Assembly: GCA_963732925.1 (NCBI GenBank)
Contig: CAVTBJ010000012.1
Location: 62,001 to 126,000 of the forward strand
Direction: 5' to 3'
Length of the DNA: 64,000 nucleotides
From: DASZRZ01 sp963732925
GTDB taxonomy: Bacteria; Acidobacteriota; Terriglobia; Terriglobales; Acidobacteriaceae
In this document: piece by piece, positions 29,499-38,873 of the stretch
How the letters are laid out: each line of letters begins with the position of its first letter
Position numbering within the stretch: the first letter of the stretch is position 1
Translations under genes and position numbers: made by a program
Notes under the pieces: generated by a model
Database searches by the model: none
What the model was told of the DNA's origin: nothing
What the model saw: the letters and a program-made list of their open reading frames with translations, nothing else

Positions 29499-31199
29499 TC
29501 AATCCCGGTCATCGTAACCGGGGACGAGAAAGTCGAAATCGCAGCCGAGATTCGCCTGTGTTACATGGTCCAGGAACAAGCGTCCGTAGCCTCTGCCGTG
29601 CTGGCGCCGCGGTGGCGTGAAACTCTTCAGCCTGTTCTGGATTTCGTTTTCCGAGAGCGCCAGTTCGAGCCTGCGTGCGGGAACGTCCAGTACGACCTCG
29701 TCTCCGGTCCGGACGATGGCGAGCGGCCCTCCCACGGCAGCCTCCGGTGCTGCGTGCAGCACCACGGTGCCGAACGAGGTCCCGCTCATGCGGGCATCCG
29801 AGATGCGGACCATGTCCTTCACTCCTTGCTGAAGCAGCTTGCGGGGAAGCGGAATCTGTCCCCACTCCGGGAATCCCGGTGCTCCCTTGGGACCGCAATT
29901 CCGCATGATCAGGACTGTATTCGCATCCACAGGCAGATCGTCGCCATCGATCTGCTCGATCATCTCCTCGTGGTTCTCGAACACGAAGGCCCGTCCCCGG
30001 TGCCGCAGAAGCTCGGGAGAGGCTGCACTCGGTTTAATAATCGCCCCGTCCGGCGCCAGGTTGCCGTAAAGCACTGCGATCCCCCCTTCTCCATAAAGAG
30101 GACGCTCGAGCGGACGAATCACCTCGTCTCCAAACGGCTTGCTGTCGCGGATGTTCTCTCCTAGTGTTTTGCCATTCACCGTGATGCACTGGCTGTTCAG
30201 CAACTTTCCCATTCGATGCAACACCGCGGGAACGCCGCCCGCGTTGAATAGATCCTCCATCAGGAACTCGCCTGAAGGCCGGACATTCACAATGCATGGC
30301 GTACGCCGCGAAATGCGGTCAAAATCATCCAGCGTCAGCCGGATCCCAAGTCGTCCTGCAATGGCAATGAGGTGGACCACGGCATTGGTGGAGCCGCCAA
30401 GAGCCATGAGTGCAGCCATGGCATTATCGAAAGCTTCGCGGGTCATGATGCGCGAAGGCCTCAGGTCCGCATCGATCATTTCGATGATGGCGCGTCCGCT
30501 CAGTTCCGCCATGGCATAACGCCGGGAGTCGGGCGCCGGGATGTTGGCGCAGCCGGGCAGCGTCATTCCCAGCACCTCGGCCAGGCTGGTCATCGTGGAG
30601 GCGGTCCCCATGACCGTGCAATGCCCCGAGGTTCTGGCGATGCAGCCCTCGATCTCGCACCACTCTTCGTCGCTGATCCGTCCCATTCTATGCAGATCGT
30701 AAAGCTTGCGGCCGTCCGTGCCCGATCCCAGCCGCTGTCCCCGCCACTCGCCCGCGATCATCGGTCCTCCCGGTACCACAATTGCCGGAACATCCGCACT
30801 GGCGGCTCCCATAAGCTGCGCGGGAGTGGTTTTATCGCAACCGCAGAGCAGAACAACGCCATCCAGAGGATAGGCTCGAATGCATTCCTCGACATCCATT
30901 GCCATCAGATTGCGAAACATCATCGCGGTGGGCGCCATGAGCATCTCCCCCAGCGAAATAGTGGGAAACTCCAATGGCAGTCCCCCGCACGCCAGCACGC
31001 CGCGCTTCACCGCCGCCGCAACATCCCGCAGGTGGACGTTGCAGTTGTTTAGCTCGCTCCAGGAGTTGCAGATGCCAATGACCGGCTTGCCGTCAAAAAT
31101 GTCTGCCGGAAATCCTTCCGAGCGGAGCCACGCCCGCCGGGCAAAGCCGTAATATTCCGGCCTTTGGAACCAGCCGCTGCTTCTCTTGTTTCTGGTCAT
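29499..31199 (-). CDS. Sugar-acid dehydratase (L-arabonate / D-xylonate type), IlvD/Edd family
   Basis: Fe-S and Mg-dependent dehydratase converting an aldonic acid to a 2-keto-3-deoxy acid; 566 aa. Family motifs are FDGKPVIGICNSWSELNNCN, LLCGCDKTTPAQLMGAAS, GHCTVMGTASTMTSLAEVLG, GGSTNAVVHLIAIAGRLGI, YGNLAPDGAIIKPSAASPEL, MRNCGPKGAPGFPEWGQ and VRISDARMSGTSFGTVVLH. The N-terminus (SSGWFQRPEYYGFARRAWLR) and PEAAVGGPLAIV resemble the arabonate/xylonate/xylarate group more than branched-chain IlvD. It is first in the minus-strand pentose locus, 180 bp upstream of xylF, and divergent from the NTF2-like gene. IlvD activity is a less likely alternative. Confidence 0.88.
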   Translation of the reverse strand: MTRNKRSSGWFQRPEYYGFARRAWLRSEGFPADIFDGKPVIGICNSWSELNNCNVHLRDVAAAVKRGVLACGGLPLEFPTISLGEMLMAPTAMMFRNLMAMDVEECIRAYPLDGVVLLCGCDKTTPAQLMGAASADVPAIVVPGGPMIAGEWRGQRLGSGTDGRKLYDLHRMGRISDEEWCEIEGCIARTSGHCTVMGTASTMTSLAEVLGMTLPGCANIPAPDSRRYAMAELSGRAIIEMIDADLRPSRIMTREAFDNAMAALMALGGSTNAVVHLIAIAGRLGIRLTLDDFDRISRRTPCIVNVRPSGEFLMEDLFNAGGVPAVLHRMGKLLNSQCITVNGKTLGENIRDSKPFGDEVIRPLERPLYGEGGIAVLYGNLAPDGAIIKPSAASPELLRHRGRAFVFENHEEMIEQIDGDDLPVDANTVLIMRNCGPKGAPGFPEWGQIPLPRKLLQQGVKDMVRISDARMSGTSFGTVVLHAAPEAAVGGPLAIVRTGDEVVLDVPARRLELALSENEIQNRLKSFTPPRRQHGRGYGRLFLDHVTQANLGCDFDFLVPGYDDRD

Positions 31200-31286
31200 T
31201 AGGGGTTTGATCCTTGCGCTATTCAGTGTAACCTCTGCTTCCCTGGTATTTGCAGCATCGACTCAGCCATTGGAGAAGCCGCTATT

Positions 31287-31796
31287 ATGAAATTCCTTCC
31301 CTCGGTGAATCGCAGATCACTCTACGCATCCCTGATTGCCGTTTCCGTCTTGCTCTGCTTTGTTGTGGTTGCGGCCTGTGCCCGGCAAAACGCACAGGCG
31401 CAACAGATGCCGCCTCTTAAGGCGCAGCCCTCGCCCCAGGCCGTCGTGGATGAACACATCGACGCCCTGAATCATTGCGACTGGAACCGCTTGATGGCGC
31501 AGTATCCCGAGAATGCGGAAATCTTTCTTCCGGGAGGGCAGGTCATGAAGGGACGGGAACAGGTCGGAGAAATGTTCCGCAACGCCGTCAAGCCTTTCAA
31601 GGAGGGCGGATTGTGCGGCGTGATCTTTACCCCTGAGCATACCTTTGCCGTCGGCGGCACCATCAACGCCGCGTGGCGCGCCACTGGTGATGTCCTGGCC
31701 GAGCCCTACCTGGGATCCGACGCTTACGTGACCAAAGACGGCTTTATGGCCGCCATGGTGACAACCTTCGACCATAGCCAGATGAAGGGCAAGTAA
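31287..31796 (+). CDS. NTF2/SnoaL-like lipoprotein
   Basis: Exported protein of 169 aa. A hydrophobic signal (LYASLIAVSVLLCFVVVAAC) ends in a lipobox cysteine, then a short Gln/Pro linker leads to an NTF2-like cone fold: PQAVVDEHIDALNHCDWNRL, QYPENAEIFLPGGQVMKGRE, MFRNAVKPFKEG, INAAWRATGDVLAEPYLGSD and AYVTKDGFMAAMVTTFD. This fits the SgcJ/EcaC or DUF4440-like group; the ligand or reaction is unknown. It diverges from the dehydratase gene across 87 bases. Confidence 0.8.
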   Translation: MKFLPSVNRRSLYASLIAVSVLLCFVVVAACARQNAQAQQMPPLKAQPSPQAVVDEHIDALNHCDWNRLMAQYPENAEIFLPGGQVMKGREQVGEMFRNAVKPFKEGGLCGVIFTPEHTFAVGGTINAAWRATGDVLAEPYLGSDAYVTKDGFMAAMVTTFDHSQMKGK

Positions 31797-31816
31797 AGAC
31801 CGCCCCTGCTCGGAAG

Positions 31817-34756
31817 CTATTCCGCCATTCTCTTGCTCATCGCCAGCCGTAAAACTTCGCTCAGGTGCAGGGCATTTCGCCCTGTACCCTGACGAATCTG
31901 CTCTCGGCAACTGAACCCGTTAGTAACGATCAATGTCTCCGCCGCCGCTTCCCGTACCGCGGGCAGCAGCACCCGCTCTCCTAGCGCCTGCGAGACGGCG
32001 TAGTTGCTTTCCTCGAAGCCGAATCCCCCGGCCATTCCGCAGCAGCCCGAATCCAGCGTTTGCAGCTCCGCGCCCATCTTTCGCAGCAGTGACTCTTCGC
32101 TGGTCAGCTTCATCAGTGCCTTTTGATGGCAATGCCCATGGAGCACAACTTTCGCCGAAAGCCTCGGAGGCTGGTATCCAGGCGCATGCCGGTCGAGGAA
32201 TTCGCTTAACAGAAACGTCTGGGAGCGCAGGCGAGTGGCCCGCGCGTCGGAAGGCAGCAGATTTCGCATTTCGTCACGGAACACCGACGCGCAGCTCGGT
32301 TCCAGCACAACGACCGGCGTGCCGGCTTCGATTTCCGCGTTCAGGGCATGCAGAATTCGCTCCAGATACTCCTTTGCCTTGTCGAGCATTCCAAAGTCGT
32401 ACAGCGGACGCCCGCAGCACAAGTGTTGCCCGGAGACTCTGACCTGGAAACCCGCGTCCGTCAGCACCTCCAGCGCCGCCTGGCAGGTCTCTGGATGAAA
32501 ATAATTATTGAACGTGTCCGCCCAGAGGACCGCTTGCGGTCGGCTGGACCCGCGTTTTCCCCCGGTGGCGGGAATGCCTTGCTTCCGTGCCCGTTGCCGG
32601 AAAGTATAGGGAGAGAAGCGGGGCATTTTCCGCTGCGGGGCCAGGTGCAGGCTGTTGCGTATAAGCTGGCGAAAGCCGGGGGCGTCACTCAGAAAATTCG
32701 CCAGCCAGGGAGCATTCGACGCCAGCTGCGCCCAGCGGTCAATCATCCCAAAGGCATAGGCATGCAGCGGTCGGTGCTTGTCCTGATAATAGTGCGAGAG
32801 GAATTCCGCTTTGTAAGTCGCCATATCCACATTGGCCGGACACTCTGATTTGCACGCCTTGCAGGAAAGACACAGATCCAGCGACTTTTTGACCGCCTCG
32901 TCTTTCCACCCGTCCCGCACGATTTCTCCCTGCAGCAGTTCAAAAAGCATATGCGCGCGTCCCCGCGTGCTGTGCTCTTCTTCCAGCGTGACCATGTAGC
33001 TCGGACACATCGAGCCGGAATCGTGTTTGCGGCAGGCTCCCAGCCCAATGCAACGCTCCGCCGCCTTCAGGAACGATCCGTTGTCGTCTGGATACTCAAA
33101 GTGCGTTGTCGGATTCTGCGGCTTGTAATCCGCGCCCAGGCGCAGGTTTTCCGTTGGCAAATAGGCGTTAACAAGTTTGTGAGGATTGAGCTTGTTCTCT
33201 GGATCCCATGCCGCCTTGAACTCGCCGAAAGCCCTCATTAGCTCCGGCCCGAACATCTTCGGCAGCAGTGCCCCGCGAGACTGGCCATCGCCGTGCTCCC
33301 CGGAAAGCGAGCCCCCGTAGCTCACCACCAGGTCGGCTGCGCGCTCCACAAACTCTCCATACTTGCGAATGCCGCTTTCCGTCTGCAGATCGAAACTTAC
33401 CCGCATGTGGATGCAGCCGTGCCCGAAGTGGCCGTAAAAAGCGGCGCTGTAGCCGAATTCATTCAGCAGCTTGCGAATGTCACGAAGGTAGCCGCCCAGC
33501 TTTTCCGGCGCCACCGCGGCATCGTCCCAGCCTTCCCACGTCGGCGTGGCGCCGGGCGCAAACGCCGCGGCGCGAGGCCCGGCCTCGCGAATCTGCCACA
33601 CGGCCTTGGCTTCACTCTTCGAATAAGGGCGCACATCGGGAGCATTGGCAACACTGCTTAAGAACTTCACCAGACGGTGCGCCTTGTCCTCAGCTTCCTT
33701 AGGGTCGTCGGAGCCGAACTCGGCCAGCATGTAGCCCCGGCCTTGCGGCATCAGGTCAAGATTCGGGGCTCCTTTTTTTCTGAGCCCGTCAATGATGCTT
33801 CCTTCAAAACCTTCCAGACCGATGGGATCAAACTTCAGAATTTCCATTACGTGATCCGCGGCCCGGAAGGCGTCTTCGTATCCCAGTCCCACCAGAGTCC
33901 TGTGCTGCGGGCTTGGAATCAGTCGCAGCCTGGCTTCCAGCACGATCGCACACGTGCCTTCGCTCCCCACCAGCGACCGGGCCACGTGAAAGCCGTTTTC
34001 CGGCAGCAGTTCGTCGAGGTTGTAACCGGAAACCCGGCGCGGAATGCGGGGAAACTTCGCCCGGATCAATTCCGCATACTGCTCGCGCAAGCCTCGCAGG
34101 CAGGCATAGATCTCTCCCTGCCTTCCTCCTTCTTGAACAATGGAACTCAATTCGCTTTCGCTGGCGGCTCTCACCGTCATTTCCGTGCCGTCATAGAGCA
34201 GGATGCGCAGCTCCTCAACGTTGTCGACGGTCTTGCCGCCCAGCAGGGAATGCGTCCCGCAGGAGTTGTTGCCAATCATGCCCCCAATGGTGCAGCGGTT
34301 ATGCGTCGAAGGATCGGGAGCAAACGTCAGATGCCGGCTTTCGGCCCGGTTGCGCAAGCTGTCGAGAACCACCCCGGGCTGCACGCGAGCGAAGCGCCGG
34401 TCATAATCGATTTCCAGGATTTGGTTCATGTATTTGGTGAAGTCCAGCACGACGGCGACATTGCAGCACTGTCCAGCCAGGCTGGTGCCGGCCCCGCGCG
34501 GCAGCACCGGAGCCCCAAGCTTGCGACATGCGGCCGCCGCGGCCCTCACATCGCCGGCATCCCGTGGTACCACCAGGCCGATCGGAATCTGGCGGTAATT
34601 GGAGGCATCGGTCGCATACATTGCCCGGCTGCCACGGTCAAATCGCACTTCTCCCCGGACGGTTTTCTTTAGTTCGTGCTCCAGTTCGCGGGCCTGCGCG
34701 AAGCTGTCGGCCGGCTTGGCGTGCGAACTGAGCGGCAAGGGTTCGGTTTTGTTCAT
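31817..34756 (-). CDS. FAD-linked oxidoreductase fused to Fe-S/CCG module (YdiJ-like D-2-hydroxyacid dehydrogenase)
   Basis: A 979-aa dehydrogenase of the GlcD/D-lactate/D-2-hydroxyglutarate group fused to a GlpC-like electron-transfer module. Order: FAD_binding_4 (about 45-230; LPRGAGTSLAGQCCNVAVVL, TIGGMIGNNSCGTHSLLGGK), FAD-oxidase C-terminal domain (about 270-545; YGHFGHGCIHMRVSF, GSLSGEHGDGQSRGALL), two 4Fe-4S clusters (CIGLGACRKHDSGSMCPSYM; CLSCKACKSECPANVD), and two CCG domains (HLCCGRPLYDFGM; SGCCGMAGGFGFEESNY). YdiJ of this architecture oxidises D-2-hydroxyglutarate or D-lactate; which substrate applies here is open. It is convergent with the NTF2-like gene. Confidence 0.92.
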   Translation of the reverse strand: MNKTEPLPLSSHAKPADSFAQARELEHELKKTVRGEVRFDRGSRAMYATDASNYRQIPIGLVVPRDAGDVRAAAAACRKLGAPVLPRGAGTSLAGQCCNVAVVLDFTKYMNQILEIDYDRRFARVQPGVVLDSLRNRAESRHLTFAPDPSTHNRCTIGGMIGNNSCGTHSLLGGKTVDNVEELRILLYDGTEMTVRAASESELSSIVQEGGRQGEIYACLRGLREQYAELIRAKFPRIPRRVSGYNLDELLPENGFHVARSLVGSEGTCAIVLEARLRLIPSPQHRTLVGLGYEDAFRAADHVMEILKFDPIGLEGFEGSIIDGLRKKGAPNLDLMPQGRGYMLAEFGSDDPKEAEDKAHRLVKFLSSVANAPDVRPYSKSEAKAVWQIREAGPRAAAFAPGATPTWEGWDDAAVAPEKLGGYLRDIRKLLNEFGYSAAFYGHFGHGCIHMRVSFDLQTESGIRKYGEFVERAADLVVSYGGSLSGEHGDGQSRGALLPKMFGPELMRAFGEFKAAWDPENKLNPHKLVNAYLPTENLRLGADYKPQNPTTHFEYPDDNGSFLKAAERCIGLGACRKHDSGSMCPSYMVTLEEEHSTRGRAHMLFELLQGEIVRDGWKDEAVKKSLDLCLSCKACKSECPANVDMATYKAEFLSHYYQDKHRPLHAYAFGMIDRWAQLASNAPWLANFLSDAPGFRQLIRNSLHLAPQRKMPRFSPYTFRQRARKQGIPATGGKRGSSRPQAVLWADTFNNYFHPETCQAALEVLTDAGFQVRVSGQHLCCGRPLYDFGMLDKAKEYLERILHALNAEIEAGTPVVVLEPSCASVFRDEMRNLLPSDARATRLRSQTFLLSEFLDRHAPGYQPPRLSAKVVLHGHCHQKALMKLTSEESLLRKMGAELQTLDSGCCGMAGGFGFEESNYAVSQALGERVLLPAVREAAAETLIVTNGFSCREQIRQGTGRNALHLSEVLRLAMSKRMAE

Positions 34757-35069
34757 GGTTTGAGAGACTTTATACCAGTGGCGCAGGTTCCATCGGTGCG
34801 CCGGCCCGAGGGGAATAAAGGTGCGATCTCTTTTCTCCCTTTGCGTTCCCCCACGTTCTTAGCGTCCCTCGGGCGAACTGCGTGTTTCTGTACCACCATA
34901 ACCAGAGGCAGGGCTGCTTCAACCACCCCCACAACACATAGTGTTTACCGTGCCGGACGCCCTCCGTGGTCCGATTGTAATGGCCCGTGGCGTGTGCTAT
35001 ATCCCGAGTTTCTCTTGTAAATTTGATCCTTGTTAATTTTGAGATAGAAGAGCCCTGACGGAGAGAACG
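34757..35069. other. Intergenic region between divergent genes
   Basis: 313 bases between the divergent YdiJ-like and Ku genes. No gene or RNA is evident. The last 50 bases before ku are AT-rich (TTGATCCTTGTTAATTTTGA) and are the likely promoter zone; GGAGAGAACG precedes the ku start. Confidence 0.45.
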
Positions 35070-35924
35070 ATGGCAACAAGCGTATGGAAGGGACACCTGA
35101 CATTCGGACTGGTGTCATTACCCATCCGGCTGTTCAGCGCCGCGCGCGCGGAGACCGTAGGCTTCAACCAGTTGCACAAAGAGGACGGCTCGCGCATCAA
35201 GCAGGTGATCTACTGCCAGGCCGAGGACAAGCCCATCCCACGCAGCGAAATGGTCAAGGGCTATGAGTACGAAAAGGGCCGCTACGTCGTCATCGAGGAC
35301 GAAGAGATCAAGAAGGTCGCTCCCCCGACGGCCAAGACCATGGAGATCCTGGAGTTCGTCAAGTCCAGCGAAGTCGATCCCATCTACTTCGAGAGCTCCT
35401 ATTACCTGGCTCCGGACGAAGCCGGCGAGAAGCCCTATGCGCTGCTGTTCGAGGCGCTCAAGCAGACGGGATACGTCGGTGTGGCCAAGGTCGCCATGCA
35501 CAACCGCGAGCACATCGTGATCCTGCGCCCCGGGGACCGGGGCATCCTGCTGCATACGATGTTTTTTACCGACGAGATTCGCAAGGTCGACGAGTTCCGC
35601 ACCGATACCCACCTGGTCAAGGAAAACGAGCTGAAGCTGGCCACCACGCTCATTGATTCGCTCGCCGCTCCCTTCGAGCCCGAAAAGTACAAGGACGAAT
35701 ACCGCGCCAACCTGATGGCCATGATCGAAGCCAAGAAAGCCGGCCAGCAAGTCGTGGAAACACCCGCTCCCGCGCACATGGCCCCCGTGGTCGACATCAT
35801 GGAGGCCCTCAAGAAGAGCCTGGAAAAAGCCAAGGCCAAAAAGCCGGCGGCTTCTGTTGCGCTGTCTGCAGCCGCGGAAGAGAAGGCGGCGGCGAAATCG
35901 AAAAGGGCGAAGAAGACGAGCTAG
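35070..35924 (+). CDS. ku: Ku protein (non-homologous end joining)
   Basis: Homodimeric DNA-end-binding protein that recruits LigD for double-strand break repair; 284 aa. The Ku core is clear: WKGHLTFGLVSLPIRLFSAA, FNQLHKEDGSRIKQVIYCQ, SEMVKGYEYEKGRYVVIEDE, KVAPPTAKTMEILEFVKSSE, KPYALLFEALKQTGYVGVAK and ILLHTMFFTDEIRK. The C-terminus (about 250-284) is Lys/Ala-rich like many bacterial Ku tails and may contact DNA. Start has GGAGAGAACG upstream. No ligase or LigD gene lies in the window. Confidence 0.96.
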   Translation: MATSVWKGHLTFGLVSLPIRLFSAARAETVGFNQLHKEDGSRIKQVIYCQAEDKPIPRSEMVKGYEYEKGRYVVIEDEEIKKVAPPTAKTMEILEFVKSSEVDPIYFESSYYLAPDEAGEKPYALLFEALKQTGYVGVAKVAMHNREHIVILRPGDRGILLHTMFFTDEIRKVDEFRTDTHLVKENELKLATTLIDSLAAPFEPEKYKDEYRANLMAMIEAKKAGQQVVETPAPAHMAPVVDIMEALKKSLEKAKAKKPAASVALSAAAEEKAAAKSKRAKKTS

Positions 35925-36245
35925 AAATCCGGCACACCCAAATCACCGAAAACTCACACAATGCGGATGGACCACATTTGAAAAAGGCATTCTTCCCCTC
36001 CCAATATTCGCCCACATTGATCCTGATCTTCTTCTTGGCAGACGTAGGTGCGCCGAAAGAACGCGGGCCAAGTTCTGCGGTCCAGAAAGCCCGCGTGATA
36101 ATGAATTACTAAAAGCCCGCGTGATAATGAATCACTACGATGGTTTGACGGATATCTTTTACTGCTACAAAGGGCGATGGCTTGTTAAAAGTGCCGACTG
36201 ACGGTAAGCGCCGCAACAAATTTGCCGGCTCATTAGGGACAAACG
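35925..36245. other. Gene-poor region containing a small tandem repeat
   Basis: 321 bases after ku. A short plus-strand frame runs to a stop at 36201 with a C-terminus NHYDGLTDIFYCYKGRWLVK. It reads partly through a two-copy repeat and has no credible start, so I do not call it a gene. It may be the tail of a lost one. Confidence 0.4.
36086..36136. repeat. Two-copy 25-bp direct repeat, period 26
   Basis: AAAGCCCGCGTGATAATGAA + TTACT (36086-36110) and AAAGCCCGCGTGATAATGAA + TCACT (36112-36136) differ at one base and are separated by one A. This looks like a recent local duplication. Confidence 0.8.
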
Positions 36246-37019
36246 ATGAACAACGAAAAGCCCTCGTCCACCAAACTCGCCATTATCACGGGCGGAGCTT
36301 CCGGTATTGGCGCGGCCACTGTGGCGGAATTCCTGGCTCGCGGCGCTAAGGTCGTCGTTTTGGACCGCTCAGCCGCGCAATCGAAGGTCTCCGGCGAGGC
36401 GTACTACATTGCCTGTGATGTTTCTTCCAGTCGCGAGGTCGACGCGGCAGCGGCGCGGGTCAGCAAAGATATGGGCGACGTTTCATTCCTCGTCAACAGC
36501 GCCGGAATCCAGTGCTACGGCACCGGTGTGACCACATCCGAGGAGACTTGGGATGAGGTCATGGCGGTAAACCTTAAGTCGATGTTTCTGACCTTCCGCG
36601 CTTTCTTCCCATTGATGAAAAACGCAGGAGCATCCGTCGTAAACGTTTCTTCGGTGCAGGCGCTGGGAGCGCTTCCGAACTCCGTGGCTTACGTGACCAG
36701 CAAACATGCAATTGCCGGACTGACTCGGGCGCTGGCCATTGACCATGCCGTGGACAACATCCGTGTCAATTGCGTCTGCCCCGGAGCAGTGGATACACCC
36801 ATGTTGCGCGCGAGCATTCAGAGCACGCCAGGCGCGCCATCACTTCTGCAGGACATCGGCCAGGCCCATGCCCTGGGGCGGATTGCTCGCCCGGACGAGA
36901 TTGCGAAGATGATCGCCTTTTTGTGCAGCGATGATGCTTCCTTCATAACGGGTGGAATTTACCTGGTGGATGGCGGCATGACGGCCCTGGTCGCCGGCAA
37001 GCCTCCGGCGAAGACTTAG
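36246..37019 (+). CDS. SDR family oxidoreductase
   Basis: Classical short-chain dehydrogenase/reductase of 257 aa. The cofactor motif TGGASGIG is at residues 15-22 and NSAG at 84-87. The catalytic Ser-Tyr-Lys is VNVSSVQAL (Ser136), then AYVTSKHA with Tyr149 and Lys153. CPGAVDTPM and GGIYLVDGGMTAL follow. Asp40 after the second strand (VVLDRS) favours NAD over NADP. Relatives act on sugars, polyols and hydroxy acids; with pentose genes nearby a polyol or sugar role is possible, but this is context only. Confidence 0.9.
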   Translation: MNNEKPSSTKLAIITGGASGIGAATVAEFLARGAKVVVLDRSAAQSKVSGEAYYIACDVSSSREVDAAAARVSKDMGDVSFLVNSAGIQCYGTGVTTSEETWDEVMAVNLKSMFLTFRAFFPLMKNAGASVVNVSSVQALGALPNSVAYVTSKHAIAGLTRALAIDHAVDNIRVNCVCPGAVDTPMLRASIQSTPGAPSLLQDIGQAHALGRIARPDEIAKMIAFLCSDDASFITGGIYLVDGGMTALVAGKPPAKT

Positions 37020-37120
37020 GCCTATTCGGAGCCAGAAAAAACACGGTACCTCCAGGCATATATGTGGCACCGGTTTTTCTGTATGCTTCTGAATACCTCA
37101 GGCTTCTCCAGGAGTACCGC

Positions 37121-38028
37121 ATGTCCATCCGCCCGGTAAAGCGTCTGATTCAGTCGAAGCCGACCCTGGAAGGAGCGGGCGTGCACCTGCGCCGTGCCTT
37201 CGGTTTCGGTAACACCAGCGATTTCGATCCTTTCCTCCTGCTCGACGACTTCCGCAACGATGTTCCCCAGGACTACCTCGCGGGTTTTCCCTGGCATCCG
37301 CATCGCGGTATCGAGACCATTACGTACGTGCTCGCCGGAACCGTGGAGCACGGCGACAGCATGGGCAATCACGGAGCCATTGCCGCCGGCGACGTGCAGT
37401 GGATGACCGCCGGCAGCGGCATCATCCATCAGGAAATGCCTAAGGGCGATCCCACGGGACGCATGCATGGTTTCCAGTTGTGGGCCAACCTTCCCTCGTC
37501 GCTCAAGATGACGGCCCCGCGCTATCAGGAAGTGAAGGCAGGTGAAATTCCGGAAGTCACCGACGATGACGGCACCAAGGTTCGCATTGTGTGCGGGAAT
37601 TTTTGGGGGAAAAAGGCCCGGTGGACGGAATCGCCGCCGATCCCATTTACCTCGACGTCTCCGTGCCTCCCGGCCAGCGCAAGAAGTTGCCGGTGGAAAC
37701 CACGCGCCATGCGTTCGCCTACGTTTTTGCCGGAGCGGGAAAATTCTGCAATGCTTCCGGGCCGCTGAGCGTTCCCACCGAGTCCGTGGGCTGGCTCGAT
37801 ACGGCGCCTCCCGCTGAAGCCGAAAACCGTTCCCTGGTGCTCTTCGATCGCGGCGACGAGGTGGAAGTACAGGCCGATGAGGATGGCGTCCGCTTTCTGC
37901 TCGTTTCCGGCAAGCCGCTGGAAGAACCTGTGGCGTGGTATGGGCCCATCGTCATGAACACGCAGGAGCAGCTTCGGCAGGCATTCGAGGACCTGGAGAA
38001 GGGAACGTTCCTCAACCAGCGGAAGTAG
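37121..38028 (+). CDS. Pirin family protein (one frameshift)
   Basis: Bicupin of the pirin family, about 301 aa after correction. The N-terminal cupin has DPFLLLDDFRND, FPWHPHRGIETITYVLAGTV (metal-binding His pair), GDVQWMTAGSGIIHQEMP and FQLWANLPSSLKM. The C-terminal cupin follows from YLDVSVPPGQRKKLPVETTR to the end KGTFLNQRK. The frame changes near 37605, inside a G5-A5 homopolymer junction, where one base is extra, so I treat it as an error. ATG 37121 has AGGAG 7 bases upstream. Some pirins are quercetinases; the activity here is unknown. Confidence 0.9.
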
Positions 38029-38065
38029 CGCGGACCCACCCGCGCGTTCTCACCGCGCGAGTAGC

Positions 38066-38611
38066 TCACAGCACGGCGCGTACGCCGCGCCGCACCCCTT
38101 CCGTAGCTAATCCGTACACCAGGTGCGACGCCAGCGCGTAAACATGCGATGAGAGCGGATAGTTCACGGGCGAACCCGAGAGCTTCAGCGCCGGCACCGC
38201 AATCTCGTCTCCGGCAACAAACAGCACGCTGGCGAATGCGGTCCCGAAGCCGGCTTTGACGTCGGGCTGCCACTCGGCGATCGTTCCGTAGACCCCGCCC
38301 ATGGTCGTGCCAAAGCCGTAATGCACCAGCGGCCCCAGTTCCTCTTTTTCTTCTCGGGTCAGGTCCTGCTGCAGCACAATTCGAGAGACGCGGTTCGCGG
38401 CCTTCATCGTGGCATCTTCCGTGGCTTGTTCCTGCCGGCTGCGGTAGTCCATAGACTCGTTTTCAGATTCACTTCCGTCTCTCTGAGAAATTTTGCTGCA
38501 AGCCTTCTGAAACTGGTTCATGGCCCACGCTCCCGCCAGCCCGCCTGCCAGCCCGGCGACTAACCCCTTCCAGGCTTCCGATTTCCGCCGCTTCGGCTTG
38601 CCCACCCCCAT
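38066..38611 (-). CDS. DUF1440-like membrane protein
   Basis: Protein of 181 aa with a glycine-rich N-terminal helix (WKGLVAGLAGGLAGAWAMNQ), a charged loop, and a second half with short hydrophobic helices (HYGFGTTMGGVYGTIAEW, GFGTAFASVLFVAGDEIAVP, LSSHVYALASHLVYGLATEG). This matches DUF1440 (YagU-like) proteins, which have been linked to acid resistance in E. coli. ATG 38611 has a strong AGGAGG 7 bases upstream. It is convergent with pirin. Confidence 0.75.
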   Translation of the reverse strand: MGVGKPKRRKSEAWKGLVAGLAGGLAGAWAMNQFQKACSKISQRDGSESENESMDYRSRQEQATEDATMKAANRVSRIVLQQDLTREEKEELGPLVHYGFGTTMGGVYGTIAEWQPDVKAGFGTAFASVLFVAGDEIAVPALKLSGSPVNYPLSSHVYALASHLVYGLATEGVRRGVRAVL

Positions 38612-38873
38612 TACTTTTCCTCCTGGTGCAAGTACTCATTTGCAACCCATTCGGATGCCTGGGGCTGCTGTTTTCGATGTCCCATCTCCCGCACCGTCGG
38701 CCGTGCATCCAACATCCAACGAGGCTACGGCGTCAAGGGCGCGCATGCGAATGGCAGGTGAAAAATCGGCAGTGGCCTAACGCGGGTTGATTTTTTCTTT
38801 GAAACTTCCGCGCCGGACGGGCATCCTGTTTGTTTTGGATATCGCGCAGATTGGTTGCTTAGGGAGACCAGAT

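Noticed and set aside
29427..30164. Plus-strand frame with a lipoprotein-like beginning (SCSGQAQKPPPQV)
   Set aside because: It overlaps the C-terminal quarter of the sugar-acid dehydratase and loses any protein-like character there.
35857..36201. Short gene after ku
   Set aside because: It starts inside ku, reads through a recent duplication and shows no domain; kept only as a note on the gap.
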